Assembly (NCBI GenBank): GCA_002314945.1
Contig: DCHV01000023.1
Location: 22,920-71,632 of the forward strand
Direction: 5' to 3'
DNA from: Prevotellaceae bacterium UBA1743
Lineage (GTDB): Bacteria; Bacteroidota; Bacteroidia; Bacteroidales; Bacteroidaceae
Length of the DNA stretch: 48,713 bases
Part shown: positions 1 through 8,596 of the stretch, piece by piece
Position numbering within the stretch: the first letter of the stretch is position 1
How the letters are laid out: the number at the start of each line of letters is the position of its first letter
Translations under genes and position numbers: made by a program
The notes under the pieces: generated by a model
What the model was told of the DNA's origin: nothing
The model's database searches: none
The model's input: only the letters and a program-made list of their open reading frames with translations

Positions 1-837
1 GGGAAACAATGGGATTTGGGATGCAGGTGTTTTGACATCCGACTCGAATACATTTCGGATAAAAAGAGAATGAGCGAACGCCTGGAGGTTACACATGGTG
101 GTCTCGTTTCCTGTAATTGTTGTTGCCAGGAGGCATTGGACAGTATTTCGGATCTGCTTCAACGGCATTCGGATGAGACGGCGATTGTAATCCTGAAATT
201 CGACGAGGTCGAAAAGAAGTATTGTGAGGAGGCCTTTGCACAACTGGATGAGTTGATTGGCACCTATTATGCAAATAATAAGATAGTCGATTGGAGACCG
301 GATTTGACCCTTGGAGAGGCAAGGGGAAAGATGATTGTTTTATGCCGCTATGATACTAATAACGATTTCGGAGCGCCTAAAGCATCAGGTTGGGGTGATA
401 ACAATCCGAAGCAACGTATAAAGAATGCGACACTCTCCGCTCCACTCTATGTTCAGGATTGCTATGAGCAAAGGTCGGATGAGTATTACATAGATTTCTT
501 CCTCAGGAAAGAAAGCGCCTTTATTGAAAATATGAATTACAAAGCCGCTCTTCCTGATTCCATGATCTGGGCTTTCAACCACACGTCTGGCTACACACAG
601 GATTTTAAGATTGATATGAGCTATTCGCGAGTGGCACATCGGATGAACCCGTTTGCAGGCGAACAAATCAAAGCAGCCCACACTGCCCTTACAGGGGTGA
701 TTGTGATGGATTTCATTGGTACCAGCTACTGTTTTTGGACCTATACTACCGGATGCAAGGATTTGCCCTCCATCGTAATCAATCACAACAAAAACCTTAC
801 CTGGAGAGATATCCCATTCACGAAGGAAGGCAATTGA
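1..837 (+). CDS. Phosphatidylinositol-specific phospholipase C (PLC X-domain) family protein, 5' truncated
   Basis: The reading frame is open from the first base, so the gene starts outside the window; the first apparent start (TTG at 16) is internal. The beginning reads QWDLGCRCFDIRL, the typical strand after the first catalytic His of bacterial PI-PLC X domains. VTHGG about 20 residues later fits the second catalytic His, followed by the family-like stretch LLQRHSDETAIVILKF. The first catalytic His would lie upstream and cannot be checked. Family enzymes cleave phosphatidylinositol or GPI-type glycerophosphoinositides, usually outside the cytoplasm; export here is inferred, because the signal peptide is not visible. 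The partial protein has 278 residues and ends in TGA at 835-837. It could instead be a non-phosphoinositide PLC-like phosphodiesterase. Confidence 0.8.
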   Translation, partial: GKQWDLGCRCFDIRLEYISDKKRMSERLEVTHGGLVSCNCCCQEALDSISDLLQRHSDETAIVILKFDEVEKKYCEEAFAQLDELIGTYYANNKIVDWRPDLTLGEARGKMIVLCRYDTNNDFGAPKASGWGDNNPKQRIKNATLSAPLYVQDCYEQRSDEYYIDFFLRKESAFIENMNYKAALPDSMIWAFNHTSGYTQDFKIDMSYSRVAHRMNPFAGEQIKAAHTALTGVIVMDFIGTSYCFWTYTTGCKDLPSIVINHNKNLTWRDIPFTKEGN

Positions 838-939
838 GTCGGGCAATATATTATGTATTTCTCTTGCTTAATCGTACTCTGAGCCTTGCTCGAATGTACT
901 CACGCTCAGATTTGCTCAAATAAATTTGACTTTGTCGAA

Positions 940-1041
940 TTTTATCGCGACTCACCCAATCAAAAATAAATTTTTGTTGGGCTTCGCTGCTCAAAAATTT
1001 GGCAAATCATTCGCTAAATCGTACCTTTGCACGCGATAAAA
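940..1041. repeat. 10-bp inverted repeat bracketing the potA promoter
   Basis: TTTTATCGCG at 940-949 is the exact reverse complement of CGCGATAAAA at 1032-1041. The pair encloses about 80 bp that contain the whole -33/-7 promoter of the following operon, with the right arm at the predicted transcription start. This is the geometry of a small invertible promoter, but the arms are short and no recombinase gene lies nearby. A chance repeat or a regulator-binding palindrome pair is equally possible. Confidence 0.35.
998..1029 (+). promoter_or_regulatory. Bacteroidota-type promoter for the pot operon
   Basis: A TTTG -33 element (998-1001) is followed after 20 nt by TACCTTTG (1022-1029), matching the phylum -7 consensus TAnnTTTG. 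Transcription would start around 1035 and leave a leader of about 45 nt before the potA start at 1080. Confidence 0.7.
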
Positions 1042-1079
1042 ATTTTTTATGCATCCAATTTGATATTTTTAAAAAGTAA

Positions 1080-2165
1080 ATGAGCGAACAGGATTACATC
1101 ATCTATGCAGAGCATGTGTCCATCGGCTGGTCCGGTAAGACCGTGCTCAATGATGTCAGTTTGAAGGTCAGGAGAGGCGAGTTTGTCACTATCCTTGGAC
1201 CTTCTGGTTGTGGAAAAACAACTCTGTTGAGAATTATTGCAGGATTCCTCCAACCGGACAATGGTAGGATTCTGCTGGATGGTAAGGACATTACGGGAAT
1301 TCCTCCCTACAAACGTCCGATGAACACGGTGTTTCAGCGATACGCCCTCTTCCCACACCTCAATGTGTATGAGAATGTAGCCTTTGGGTTGCAATTGCGT
1401 GGGATGAAGGAACGGCAGATGGACGAAGAGGTCGTAGCGGCTTTGCACTTGGTGGGATTGGACGGTTTCGAGGAACGCAACGTCAACGAGCTTTCAGGCG
1501 GACAGCAACAACGGGTCGCCATAGCCAGAGCCGTGGTAAACAAGCCTGAAGTACTTCTCTTGGACGAGCCCCTTTCGGCACTCGATCAGAAACTCCGCAA
1601 GGAGATGCAATTGGAACTGATGCGTATGCACAAGGAACTGGGAATCACTTTTATCTTTGTCACGCATGATCAGGAAGAGGCTTTGACGATGTCGGACACT
1701 GTGGTAGTAATGCACGATGGTGTAATCCAGCAGCAAGGAAATCCTAAATTCATTTACGACGAACCCAAAAATACTTTCGTGGCTGATTTTATCGGAGAAA
1801 GCAATATCTTGGAAGGGCGTATGCTTTCGGATGGCTTGGTACATTTCATGGGACGTGATGTGAAGTGCGTGGATAAGGGATTTGAGAAAGATGCCCCCAT
1901 CCATGTCATTATCCGGCCCGAGGATATTTGGCTATTGACTGGTGAAGAAGCGTTGGATGACGTACCTAACGAAGTGCGCAAAAATGTCTTCGCTCATGGT
2001 TTTGTGAAGTCATGTGTATTCAAGGGCGTGCATTATGAGATGTACGTTGAGACGGACGAAGGAACACTTTTGCAAGTACAGGATTATTTGCCAGAAGAGG
2101 TGGGAGCAGAGGTGGATGTTTGCATCAAGCCTTTTGATATTCATGTGATATCCCGACAGCAATAG
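1080..2165 (+). CDS. potA: Spermidine/putrescine ABC transporter ATP-binding protein (PotA)
   Basis: This is the ATPase subunit that energises polyamine import across the inner membrane. The 361-residue protein has an ABC domain followed by a TOBE-type C-terminal domain (about 240-361), the usual PotA arrangement and length. Visible motifs are Walker A GPSGCGKTT (40-48), Q-loop Gln86, signature LSGGQQQR (138-145), Walker B with LLLDEP (159-164), D-loop SALD (166-169) and the switch His196. The next three genes encode two permeases and a binding protein, with 6 bp to potB, so all four should be one transcript. Related ABC ATPases for iron or sulfate share the domain, but the permease and binding-protein neighbours favour polyamines. 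Confidence 0.93.
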   Translation: MSEQDYIIYAEHVSIGWSGKTVLNDVSLKVRRGEFVTILGPSGCGKTTLLRIIAGFLQPDNGRILLDGKDITGIPPYKRPMNTVFQRYALFPHLNVYENVAFGLQLRGMKERQMDEEVVAALHLVGLDGFEERNVNELSGGQQQRVAIARAVVNKPEVLLLDEPLSALDQKLRKEMQLELMRMHKELGITFIFVTHDQEEALTMSDTVVVMHDGVIQQQGNPKFIYDEPKNTFVADFIGESNILEGRMLSDGLVHFMGRDVKCVDKGFEKDAPIHVIIRPEDIWLLTGEEALDDVPNEVRKNVFAHGFVKSCVFKGVHYEMYVETDEGTLLQVQDYLPEEVGAEVDVCIKPFDIHVISRQQ

Positions 2166-2171
2166 ACGGAA

Positions 2172-2936
2172 ATGGGAGACAAGATTCTATTCCGTATGGC
2201 CAGGCTCAAGAATTGGGCCTCGCCCTACATTGCCTTCATGGCAATTTTTGTAGTGCTTCCTTTGCTGTTGGTGATGTATTATTCGTTTTTCGACGAAAAT
2301 GGATTCACCCTTCGCTATCTGGAAAAGTTTTTTCTGTCCACCGACAGTCTGAATACCTTTATTTATAGTATTGGCATTGCTCTGGTGACTACCATCATCT
2401 GTGTGTTGGTAGGATACCCTTGTGCTTATTTCATGGCTGACAAGCAGTACAAGACCCCTCAGATTATGGCAGTGCTCTTTATCTTGCCAATGTGGGTAAA
2501 TCTGCTTCTACGAACCTTGGCAACCGTAGCTTTGTTCGATTTCCTGCATTTTCCATTAGATGAAGGTGCATTGGTATTTGGTATGGTGTACAATTTCTTG
2601 CCTTTCATGATTCTGCCCATCTACAACACGTTGCAGAAGATGGATCCAGCCCTCAGCGAGGCAGCACGTGATTTGGGCGCAAACCCATGGCAAGTTTTCC
2701 GCGATGTTACCTTACCTCTGTCAATGCCTGGCGTATATTCGGGTATTGTCATGGTGTTTATGCCTACAATCTCCACTTTTGCCGTAGCAGAACTGCTTAC
2801 GGTGAATAATGTGAAACTTTTTGGAACACTCATACAGCAGAATATCAATGCAGGCCTGCTCAACTATGGCTCTATGCTTTCGCTTATCCTGCTTGTGATA
2901 ATTGCTTTGACCAGTTATTTTGGAGAGGAGGATTGA
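2172..2936 (+). CDS. potB: Spermidine/putrescine ABC transporter permease (PotB)
   Basis: This is an inner-membrane permease subunit of 254 residues with a cytoplasmic start and about six hydrophobic segments (the first around residues 20-37). The ABC-coupling EAA loop is clear at residues 163-169 (EAARDLG), followed by NPWQVFRDVTLP. It lies 6 bp after potA and ends one base before the start of potC. With PotC it would form the heterodimeric channel that receives polyamine from the binding protein. Confidence 0.92.
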   Translation: MGDKILFRMARLKNWASPYIAFMAIFVVLPLLLVMYYSFFDENGFTLRYLEKFFLSTDSLNTFIYSIGIALVTTIICVLVGYPCAYFMADKQYKTPQIMAVLFILPMWVNLLLRTLATVALFDFLHFPLDEGALVFGMVYNFLPFMILPIYNTLQKMDPALSEAARDLGANPWQVFRDVTLPLSMPGVYSGIVMVFMPTISTFAVAELLTVNNVKLFGTLIQQNINAGLLNYGSMLSLILLVIIALTSYFGEED

Positions 2937-2937
2937 T

Positions 2938-3735
2938 ATGAAGACGTATTTAGCAAATGCTTATCTTTGGATGATTTTGGCCATCTTGTATGCGCCCATC
3001 CTTATCATCCTCATTTTCTCTTTTACCGAGGCAAAGGTGCTTGGCTCGTGGTCAGGATTCAGCATGGAACTGTATCGCAATTTGTTCACCGGAGAAGGTG
3101 GCAGAGGATTGAATTCCGCGATATTCAACACATTCAGCATAGCCATATTGGCTTCTATCGTTTCCACCGCATTGGGAACGATTGCCGCTATTGGTATTTA
3201 CCACCATCGTTCTCGTGAACGAAAAGTGCTGAATTTTGTCAATTCGATTCCTATGATAAACCCAGACATCATCACGGGTATTTCTTTGTTCCTGTTGTTT
3301 GTATTTGTAGGAATGAGTCGTGGGTATGCCACCGTCTTGTGTGCACATGTAGCTTTTTGTACGCCATACGTAGTTCTGAGTGTGATGCCTCGTTTGGCGA
3401 AAATGACACCCAATCTGTATGATGCAGCCTTGGATCTCGGAGCCACACCTTGGCAAGCCATTCGCAAAGTCATCATCCCTGAACTGAAACCAGGAATGCT
3501 CTCAGGTTTCATTCTCAGTTTTACACTTAGTATCGATGATTTTGCCGTGACGCTTTTCACTAAAGGAAGTAGTGGTATTGAGTCCCTTTCCACCTATATT
3601 TATACGGATGCGCGAAAAGGAGGACTCACGCCCGAGTTGCGCCCACTCTTCTCTATGATTTTCATATTGATTCTGGCGTTGCTCATTATCTACAACCTGC
3701 GTACTTCCAAACAATCCAAAAAGTTGATGCCATGA
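2938..3735 (+). CDS. potC: Spermidine/putrescine ABC transporter permease (PotC)
   Basis: This second permease has 265 residues from the ATG at 2938. An upstream TTG at 2920 is in frame but lies inside potB, and the ATG is preceded by GGAGAGGAGG, so 2938 is preferred. Hydrophobic segments begin at about residue 9, and the coupling loop is DAALDLGATPW starting near residue 162. One base separates it from the potB stop, and its own stop overlaps the start of the next gene (ATGA), so translation of the operon looks tightly coupled. Confidence 0.92.
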   Translation: MKTYLANAYLWMILAILYAPILIILIFSFTEAKVLGSWSGFSMELYRNLFTGEGGRGLNSAIFNTFSIAILASIVSTALGTIAAIGIYHHRSRERKVLNFVNSIPMINPDIITGISLFLLFVFVGMSRGYATVLCAHVAFCTPYVVLSVMPRLAKMTPNLYDAALDLGATPWQAIRKVIIPELKPGMLSGFILSFTLSIDDFAVTLFTKGSSGIESLSTYIYTDARKGGLTPELRPLFSMIFILILALLIIYNLRTSKQSKKLMP

Positions 3736-5066
3736 GAAAGTTCTTTCTTTTGATAACGTTGCTCTTTCCTGCGTGTGTAATTCAGGCGCAGGATGACGAC
3801 AGAGCCCATATTCTGAAGGTATATAACTGGGCCGACTATCTCGATCTTGATCTGATAGAAGAGTTCGAGGAGTGGTACGAGGAGCAGACGGGTGAGAAGG
3901 TTAAGATCGTGTATCAGACCTTTGATATCAATGAGAATATGCTCACCGAAATTGAAGTGGGGCAGGAAGATTACGATGTGGTATGTCCCTCGGAATACAT
4001 CATCGAGCGTATGCTCCGGAATGAACTGTTGCAGAAGATAGACACAACCTATTTCGCACAGACAGGCACTCCCAACTGGCTTGGCAATGTCAGTCCGTGG
4101 GCAGTGGAAATGTTTCAGCGTATGGCTGCTTCTCCTGAACAAATTGTAAACGATTATACGGTAGGCTATATGTGGGGAACGACAGGATTTCTCTATAATC
4201 GTGCCTTTATCGACGAGTCGGAGGTGCAATCCTGGGGCGCCTTGCTCAATCCCCGTTTCCAGAATCAGATATATGTAAAAGATGCATTTCGCGATGTGTA
4301 TTCTGTACTCATCAACTATGCCCGTCTTGATGATATTGAGGCAGGACGTGTCACTCGGCAGGAACTTGCTGAGAATCTTTCGGATGAGAATATTGATGCA
4401 GTAGAGGAGATACTTCTCCATGCCAAGAAACAGGTCGCAGGATGGGAGGCTGACTTCGGGAAGGAACGAATGTGCCAGGGCAAGGTTTGGCTCAATCTTA
4501 CGTGGAGTGGCGATGCGCAATGGGCTATTGACGAGGAGGACGAAGGAGTGGACCTGGCCTATACCGTACCCAAGGAAGGTTCCAATGCTTGGTTTGATGG
4601 ATGGGTAATTCCCATCTATGCGAAAAATACCAAGGCGGCATCCTATTGGATCAATTTTATGTGCCGCCCCGAACATGCGGTTCGCAATATGGAGGAGACA
4701 GGCTATGTTTCTGTCATTGCCACCCCATACGTACTCGATGAGATGACCAACGAGGAGTGCGATTATGTTGATGCTTCTTATTTCTTCGGTCCCGAAGCGA
4801 ACCATGTTCAACTCAATCATGTGTATTATCCCGACAAGAGTGTCATCGAACGTTGCGTCTTGATGCACGATACGGCACAGAGGAACGAGGTGATGCTCGA
4901 GATGTGGAGCCGTGTGAAAGGAAACAACCTCAATTGGAAGATGCTTACATTCATCGGAGTTGTCATCCTTTTTCTCGGATCATTTTTCGTAATACGCAAA
5001 GCCCGCGTATGGCGTAGGAGAAGAAGACGTCGTGAACGTTTGAAGAGAATTTCGCAAAATCAGTAA
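3732..5066 (+). CDS. potD: Polyamine-binding protein (PotD-like) with C-terminal membrane anchor
   Basis: This is the periplasmic solute-binding subunit of the polyamine importer. The N-terminus is a signal peptide (about residues 1-20, ending VIQAQ), and the mature start KVYNWADYLD is typical of the PotD/PotF family. The body resembles a type-2 periplasmic binding protein, with the family-like stretch WLNLTWSGDAQWA. Unlike ordinary PotD, the 444-residue protein continues into a hydrophobic helix (about 404-421) and a strongly basic tail with seven consecutive arginines (about 428-434). It would therefore be held in the inner membrane with its tail in the cytoplasm instead of by an N-terminal lipid; the Cys near residue 15 is in a poor lipobox context. 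The start overlaps the potC stop. Confidence 0.88.
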   Translation: MRKFFLLITLLFPACVIQAQDDDRAHILKVYNWADYLDLDLIEEFEEWYEEQTGEKVKIVYQTFDINENMLTEIEVGQEDYDVVCPSEYIIERMLRNELLQKIDTTYFAQTGTPNWLGNVSPWAVEMFQRMAASPEQIVNDYTVGYMWGTTGFLYNRAFIDESEVQSWGALLNPRFQNQIYVKDAFRDVYSVLINYARLDDIEAGRVTRQELAENLSDENIDAVEEILLHAKKQVAGWEADFGKERMCQGKVWLNLTWSGDAQWAIDEEDEGVDLAYTVPKEGSNAWFDGWVIPIYAKNTKAASYWINFMCRPEHAVRNMEETGYVSVIATPYVLDEMTNEECDYVDASYFFGPEANHVQLNHVYYPDKSVIERCVLMHDTAQRNEVMLEMWSRVKGNNLNWKMLTFIGVVILFLGSFFVIRKARVWRRRRRRRERLKRISQNQ

Positions 5067-5085
5067 ATAAATTTACCGAAAAGAT

Positions 5086-5577
5086 ATGAAAACAAAGATG
5101 ATGCTCGCAGCGATGACACTTGCTCTGGCAAGTTGCTGCAACAATTGTGATAAGAATTCTATGTGTGCCGAATCACAGGAAGGTGTGAAACTGGATGTCA
5201 ATGCCTATTCCGAGGGTATTCAGCATGTGGGCATACCCACGGCTGATATCGACATGTCCATCGCTTTCTATCGTAGTTTAGGCTTCCGTTTGGCAAGTCG
5301 CAAAGATATCGGCGGACGTGATTTTGCCTTCATGCAACTGGGTAACCTCGTTGTGGAACTTATCCCCAATCCCAATCCTGTGATGCAGGCGGGTGCCATC
5401 GATCACATCTGTCTCGACGTGAAGAATATCGAGGACCTCTTTGTCAAGGTGAAAGAGGCTGGCTACACGATGCTCAATGACTCAATTGTGGATTTCGATG
5501 CATGGGAAAACGGCACCAAACTCTTCTTCATACAAGGCCCCAACAACGAGAAAATCGAATTTTGTGAAATATTATAA
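5086..5577 (+). CDS. VOC/glyoxalase-fold lipoprotein
   Basis: This 163-residue protein has a lipoprotein signal ending in the lipobox LASC (Cys17) and then a single vicinal-oxygen-chelate domain (about 43-161) starting IQHVGIPTADID. Candidate metal ligands in the glyoxalase I pattern are all present: His47, Glu91, His107 and Glu158. Family members act on methylglyoxal-glutathione, methylmalonyl-CoA, aromatic diols or antibiotics, and the substrate here is unknown. Export is unusual because most VOC enzymes are cytosolic. It lies 20 bp after potD and 28 bp before the sulfhydrylase gene, so it is probably on the same transcript; a functional link is not evident. Confidence 0.8.
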   Translation: MKTKMMLAAMTLALASCCNNCDKNSMCAESQEGVKLDVNAYSEGIQHVGIPTADIDMSIAFYRSLGFRLASRKDIGGRDFAFMQLGNLVVELIPNPNPVMQAGAIDHICLDVKNIEDLFVKVKEAGYTMLNDSIVDFDAWENGTKLFFIQGPNNEKIEFCEIL

Positions 5578-5605
5578 TACTATCATAGGATAACAGAATA
5601 ACAAT

Positions 5606-6886
5606 ATGAAAAAGAATCTCGGAACCATCTGCATTCACGGCGGATGGAAACCTTCCAAGGGTGAACCCCAGCAATTACCTATCTGTCAGAGTACAACCTT
5701 CCGCTACGAGACAAGTGATCAGATGGCCCGACTCTTCGATCTCGAGGAGGAAGGTTACTTCTATACACGTCTTGCCAATCCTACCAACGATGCTGTTGCC
5801 AAGAAAATCGCAGCGCTCGAAGGTGGTGTAGGAGCTGTTCTCACCAGTAGCGGACAGGCAGCGTCCCTTTTCTCCATCATCAATATTTGTAAATCTGGTG
5901 ATCATATCGTCAGCAGCAACAATATCTATGGTGGCACCTTCAATCTTTTCGGTGTTACGCTCAAACAGATGGGTATTGAATGCACCTTTGTAGATCCAGA
6001 TTGGGACGATGAACGCATCCATGCTTCTTTCCGACCCAATACTAAGTGCTTCTTTGGCGAGAGTATCTCAAATCCTGGAGGCAAGGTGCTCGATTTCGAA
6101 CGTTTTGTAGCAATAGCACATAGCCATGGAGTACCCATTATCGTGGACAATACTTTCCCCACGCCTATCAATTGCCGCCCCTTCGAATGGGGCGTGGATA
6201 TCATCACCCATGCTACTACCAAGTACATGGATGGCCATGCTACTCAGGTGGGAGGTTGTGTGGTAGATAGCGGTAACTTCGATTGGGATGCCCATGCCGA
6301 TAAATTCCCTGGATTGACTACGCCAGATGCCAGTTACCACGGTCTGACATATACCAAAGCATTCGGTCGTAAGGCATATTGCATAAAGCTTGTCACTCAT
6401 CTGATGCGTGATTTGGGTAGCATTCCAGCACCCCAGAACTCATTCTTGCTCAATATTGGTTTGGAGACACTTCATCTGCGTATGGCAAAGCACTGCGAGA
6501 ACGCACAGAAGGTGGCTGAGTGGCTGCAAGCCAATCCGAAGGTGGGATGGGTCAATTATGCAGGACTTCCCACTGACAAATATTATGCACTGGCTCAGAA
6601 ATATATGCCCAATGGCACTTGTGGCGTCATCGCATTTGGATTGAAAGGTTCGCGTGAGGAGGCAATTCGTTTTATGGACAACCTTGATTTTATCAGTATT
6701 GTCACTCATGTGGCTGATGCACGCACCTGTGTGCTGCATCCTGCAAGCCATACCCATCGTCAATTGTCCGACGAACAGTTGCGTGCCGCTGGCATTGCTC
6801 CAGACCTCGTTCGTCTGAGTGTAGGTATCGAAAACGTGGAGGATATCATTGCCGATCTCGAACAGGCAATGGCCAAGATGGATTAA
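5606..6886 (+). CDS. metY: O-acetylhomoserine sulfhydrylase (Cys/Met metabolism PLP enzyme)
   Basis: This cytosolic PLP-dependent enzyme makes homocysteine from O-acetylhomoserine and sulfide (methionine synthesis). It has 426 residues, the length typical of MetY and longer than methionine gamma-lyase or MetB (about 380-400). Family features are YTRLANPTND, the SSGQAA loop, VDNTFPTP, and the PLP lysine in HATTKYMDGHATQVGG (Lys206). The C-terminus contains TCVLHPASHTHRQLSDEQ and RLSVGIENVEDI, characteristic of the family. It is the last gene before a strong terminator. Methionine gamma-lyase activity is a less likely alternative. Confidence 0.9.
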   Translation: MKKNLGTICIHGGWKPSKGEPQQLPICQSTTFRYETSDQMARLFDLEEEGYFYTRLANPTNDAVAKKIAALEGGVGAVLTSSGQAASLFSIINICKSGDHIVSSNNIYGGTFNLFGVTLKQMGIECTFVDPDWDDERIHASFRPNTKCFFGESISNPGGKVLDFERFVAIAHSHGVPIIVDNTFPTPINCRPFEWGVDIITHATTKYMDGHATQVGGCVVDSGNFDWDAHADKFPGLTTPDASYHGLTYTKAFGRKAYCIKLVTHLMRDLGSIPAPQNSFLLNIGLETLHLRMAKHCENAQKVAEWLQANPKVGWVNYAGLPTDKYYALAQKYMPNGTCGVIAFGLKGSREEAIRFMDNLDFISIVTHVADARTCVLHPASHTHRQLSDEQLRAAGIAPDLVRLSVGIENVEDIIADLEQAMAKMD

Positions 6887-6917
6887 TCAGACCATAGCAT
6901 CTTCAGATAGGACATAG

Positions 6918-6960
6918 AAAGAGGGGGGTATGCATCAAAACATACCCCCCTCTTTATTTT
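6918..6960. terminator. Bidirectional rho-independent terminator
   Basis: A perfect 15-bp stem (AAAGAGGGGGGTATG at 6918-6932 with CATACCCCCCTCTTT at 6941-6955) has an 8-nt loop. The flanking A and T runs allow termination of both the sulfhydrylase transcript and the convergent fucosidase transcript. Confidence 0.9.
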
Positions 6961-6974
6961 CGCAATGGCATCTA

Positions 6975-8324
6975 TCAGTTTAGGATGCTATATACAGCAA
7001 AGTTGGAGATGATAGGTTCTGCCTTGCATTCTTTTACGTTCAAGCGCAGCTTGCTTACTTTTTGGGAAGGGAAACGTATGATGCGTTTGTGGCCGATATT
7101 GGTGCCGTCGCCCAACTTTACCCATTTTCCATCGGCATATCCATCCACCTGATAGCGCAGTACACGCTCTCCCTTTCGGATGTCTTCTTGTAGTACCAGG
7201 CGATCCACATTGGTGGGTTCTTTTAGCGTGAGAGTCAGTTCCGGCCCTTTGCCCTTGGTGCGTTTCAGAGGAGTGCCATATTGCCTTTTTATCTCATCGC
7301 CGAACTCCTTCATCCGTTTTACATCGGGCTCAGGAATCAGACCGCGTGTGTCAATGACGACGCCCAGGAGCATGTTTGTGTTACGTCCTACGCTCTTCTC
7401 ATACTTATCCATCAATTGAGAGAGGGTGAAGATCTTGTCCTCATCATCTTTTCCCCACATCCATCCTCCGTGTGTGCTACTGTTCCAGCGAAGTGTGAAG
7501 TCTGCTTCACCAGCGTTCCAGTGTTTTGCATCCGATTTGCCCCCGAATTTGCGGTCTTCCTCTCCCGTGTCGCAGGTGGCCCAGCATGGATCAGGGCTGA
7601 ATCCTTCCTCGTTTCCTACCCATCGTATGCGATTGGGGAATCCTATGGGAGAACCGAATTCAATAGCCTTGGGCTGGAGTTCTTTCAGTAGGGACAATAC
7701 ATCGGCACCACCTTTATCCACAGCCAAGACGCCTCCATCGAACCATACTTCGAACAAATCGCCATAATTACTCCACAGCTCGCGCAATTGGGTCTCTACT
7801 ACTTTGTTGTACTCTTCCTGTGTGTAGGGAGATGACTTCTGTACCACGCCAGGATTATCTACATGATAATAACCGTTAGCACTGGTACTTGCGTATAAGC
7901 CAGGCTTTACACCATATTTCTTGCACGATGCTACAAAGTCTTTCACGATGTCACCTTGGCCGTTCTTCCACGGGCAGTTCTTTACGCTGTATTCATGTGC
8001 TTTGGTGGGCCATAGGCTGAATCCCGAGCAATGCTTTGCTACCAATACCACATATTTGGCACCCATCTTGGCGGCACTTTCCACCCATTGATCTGTATTC
8101 AGTTCAGTAGGGTTGAAGGTGGAGGCGTCAGGATGTGTTCCCCAGTTACGGAAATTGTAACCAGGGTTGAAGATAGGAATGTCAAAATGCAACATCACCC
8201 CCATCTCGGCATTTGCCCATTTTACTTGTAGTTTGTTGGGACAAACCACTTCTGTCTCATTCTTCGCATCCACTCCCTGCAAAAATCCACAAGCGAGCAG
8301 AGCTATTACCATAAATCTCCTCAT
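6975..8324 (-). CDS. GH29 alpha-L-fucosidase, secreted
   Basis: This glycoside hydrolase family 29 enzyme removes terminal alpha-L-fucose. I start it at the ATG at 8324 (MRRFMVIALL...), giving 449 residues with a signal peptide ending near GVDA (residue 20). A longer frame to 8384 would run through the promoter region. Domain landmarks are GVMLHFDIP, YVVLVAKHCSGFSLWPT (His98), and VWFDGG with the likely nucleophile Asp196, followed by a small C-terminal beta domain. It has its own promoter region shared divergently with gdhA and converges on the terminator at 6918-6960. A second, different GH29 lies at 33405. Linkage specificity (alpha-1,2/3/4/6) cannot be read. Confidence 0.9.
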   Translation of the reverse strand: MRRFMVIALLACGFLQGVDAKNETEVVCPNKLQVKWANAEMGVMLHFDIPIFNPGYNFRNWGTHPDASTFNPTELNTDQWVESAAKMGAKYVVLVAKHCSGFSLWPTKAHEYSVKNCPWKNGQGDIVKDFVASCKKYGVKPGLYASTSANGYYHVDNPGVVQKSSPYTQEEYNKVVETQLRELWSNYGDLFEVWFDGGVLAVDKGGADVLSLLKELQPKAIEFGSPIGFPNRIRWVGNEEGFSPDPCWATCDTGEEDRKFGGKSDAKHWNAGEADFTLRWNSSTHGGWMWGKDDEDKIFTLSQLMDKYEKSVGRNTNMLLGVVIDTRGLIPEPDVKRMKEFGDEIKRQYGTPLKRTKGKGPELTLTLKEPTNVDRLVLQEDIRKGERVLRYQVDGYADGKWVKLGDGTNIGHKRIIRFPSQKVSKLRLNVKECKAEPIISNFAVYSILN

Positions 8325-8353
8325 TATATTATATATGATGTTAAAACTCGTTA

Positions 8354-8384
8354 CAAAGGTACAATCTATTTCCGAAAATGGCAA
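8354..8384 (-). promoter_or_regulatory. Promoter for the GH29 gene (minus strand)
   Basis: Reading the minus strand, TACCTTTG (8361-8354) is a perfect TAnnTTTG -7 element 30 bp upstream of the start at 8324. The -33 element is weak (TTGC at about 8384-8381). Confidence 0.55.
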
Positions 8385-8564
8385 TATCCTCCTTTATATT
8401 CTTTTGTCCTTCCACTTCATTGGGAGCATTTCCGAAACGGAAAGACGCCTGTTTCCAATCTTCTTCTCCATGTAAAGTTTCAAAACGCAAAAGTGTCTTT
8501 TCGTTTGCGGAAACACATAAAATCTGACAAAATGTGATTTTTTTTCAAATTTCTCTTACGAAAA

Positions 8565-8596
8565 GTTGGCAGATTTGTACTTTCGCCTTACCTTTG
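8565..8596 (+). promoter_or_regulatory. Promoter for gdhA
   Basis: TACCTTTG (8589-8596) fits the -7 consensus, and GTTG at 8565-8568, 20 nt upstream, is a near match to the -33 TTTG. The leader would be about 40 nt. Confidence 0.65.

Noticed and set aside
2920..2937. TTG start for potC, 18 bases upstream of the chosen ATG
   Set aside because: It lies inside potB, and the ATG at 2938 has a better upstream purine-rich sequence.
3690..4868. 392-codon minus-strand frame opposite potD
   Set aside because: It is antisense to a clear binding-protein gene and has no recognisable motifs or export signal.
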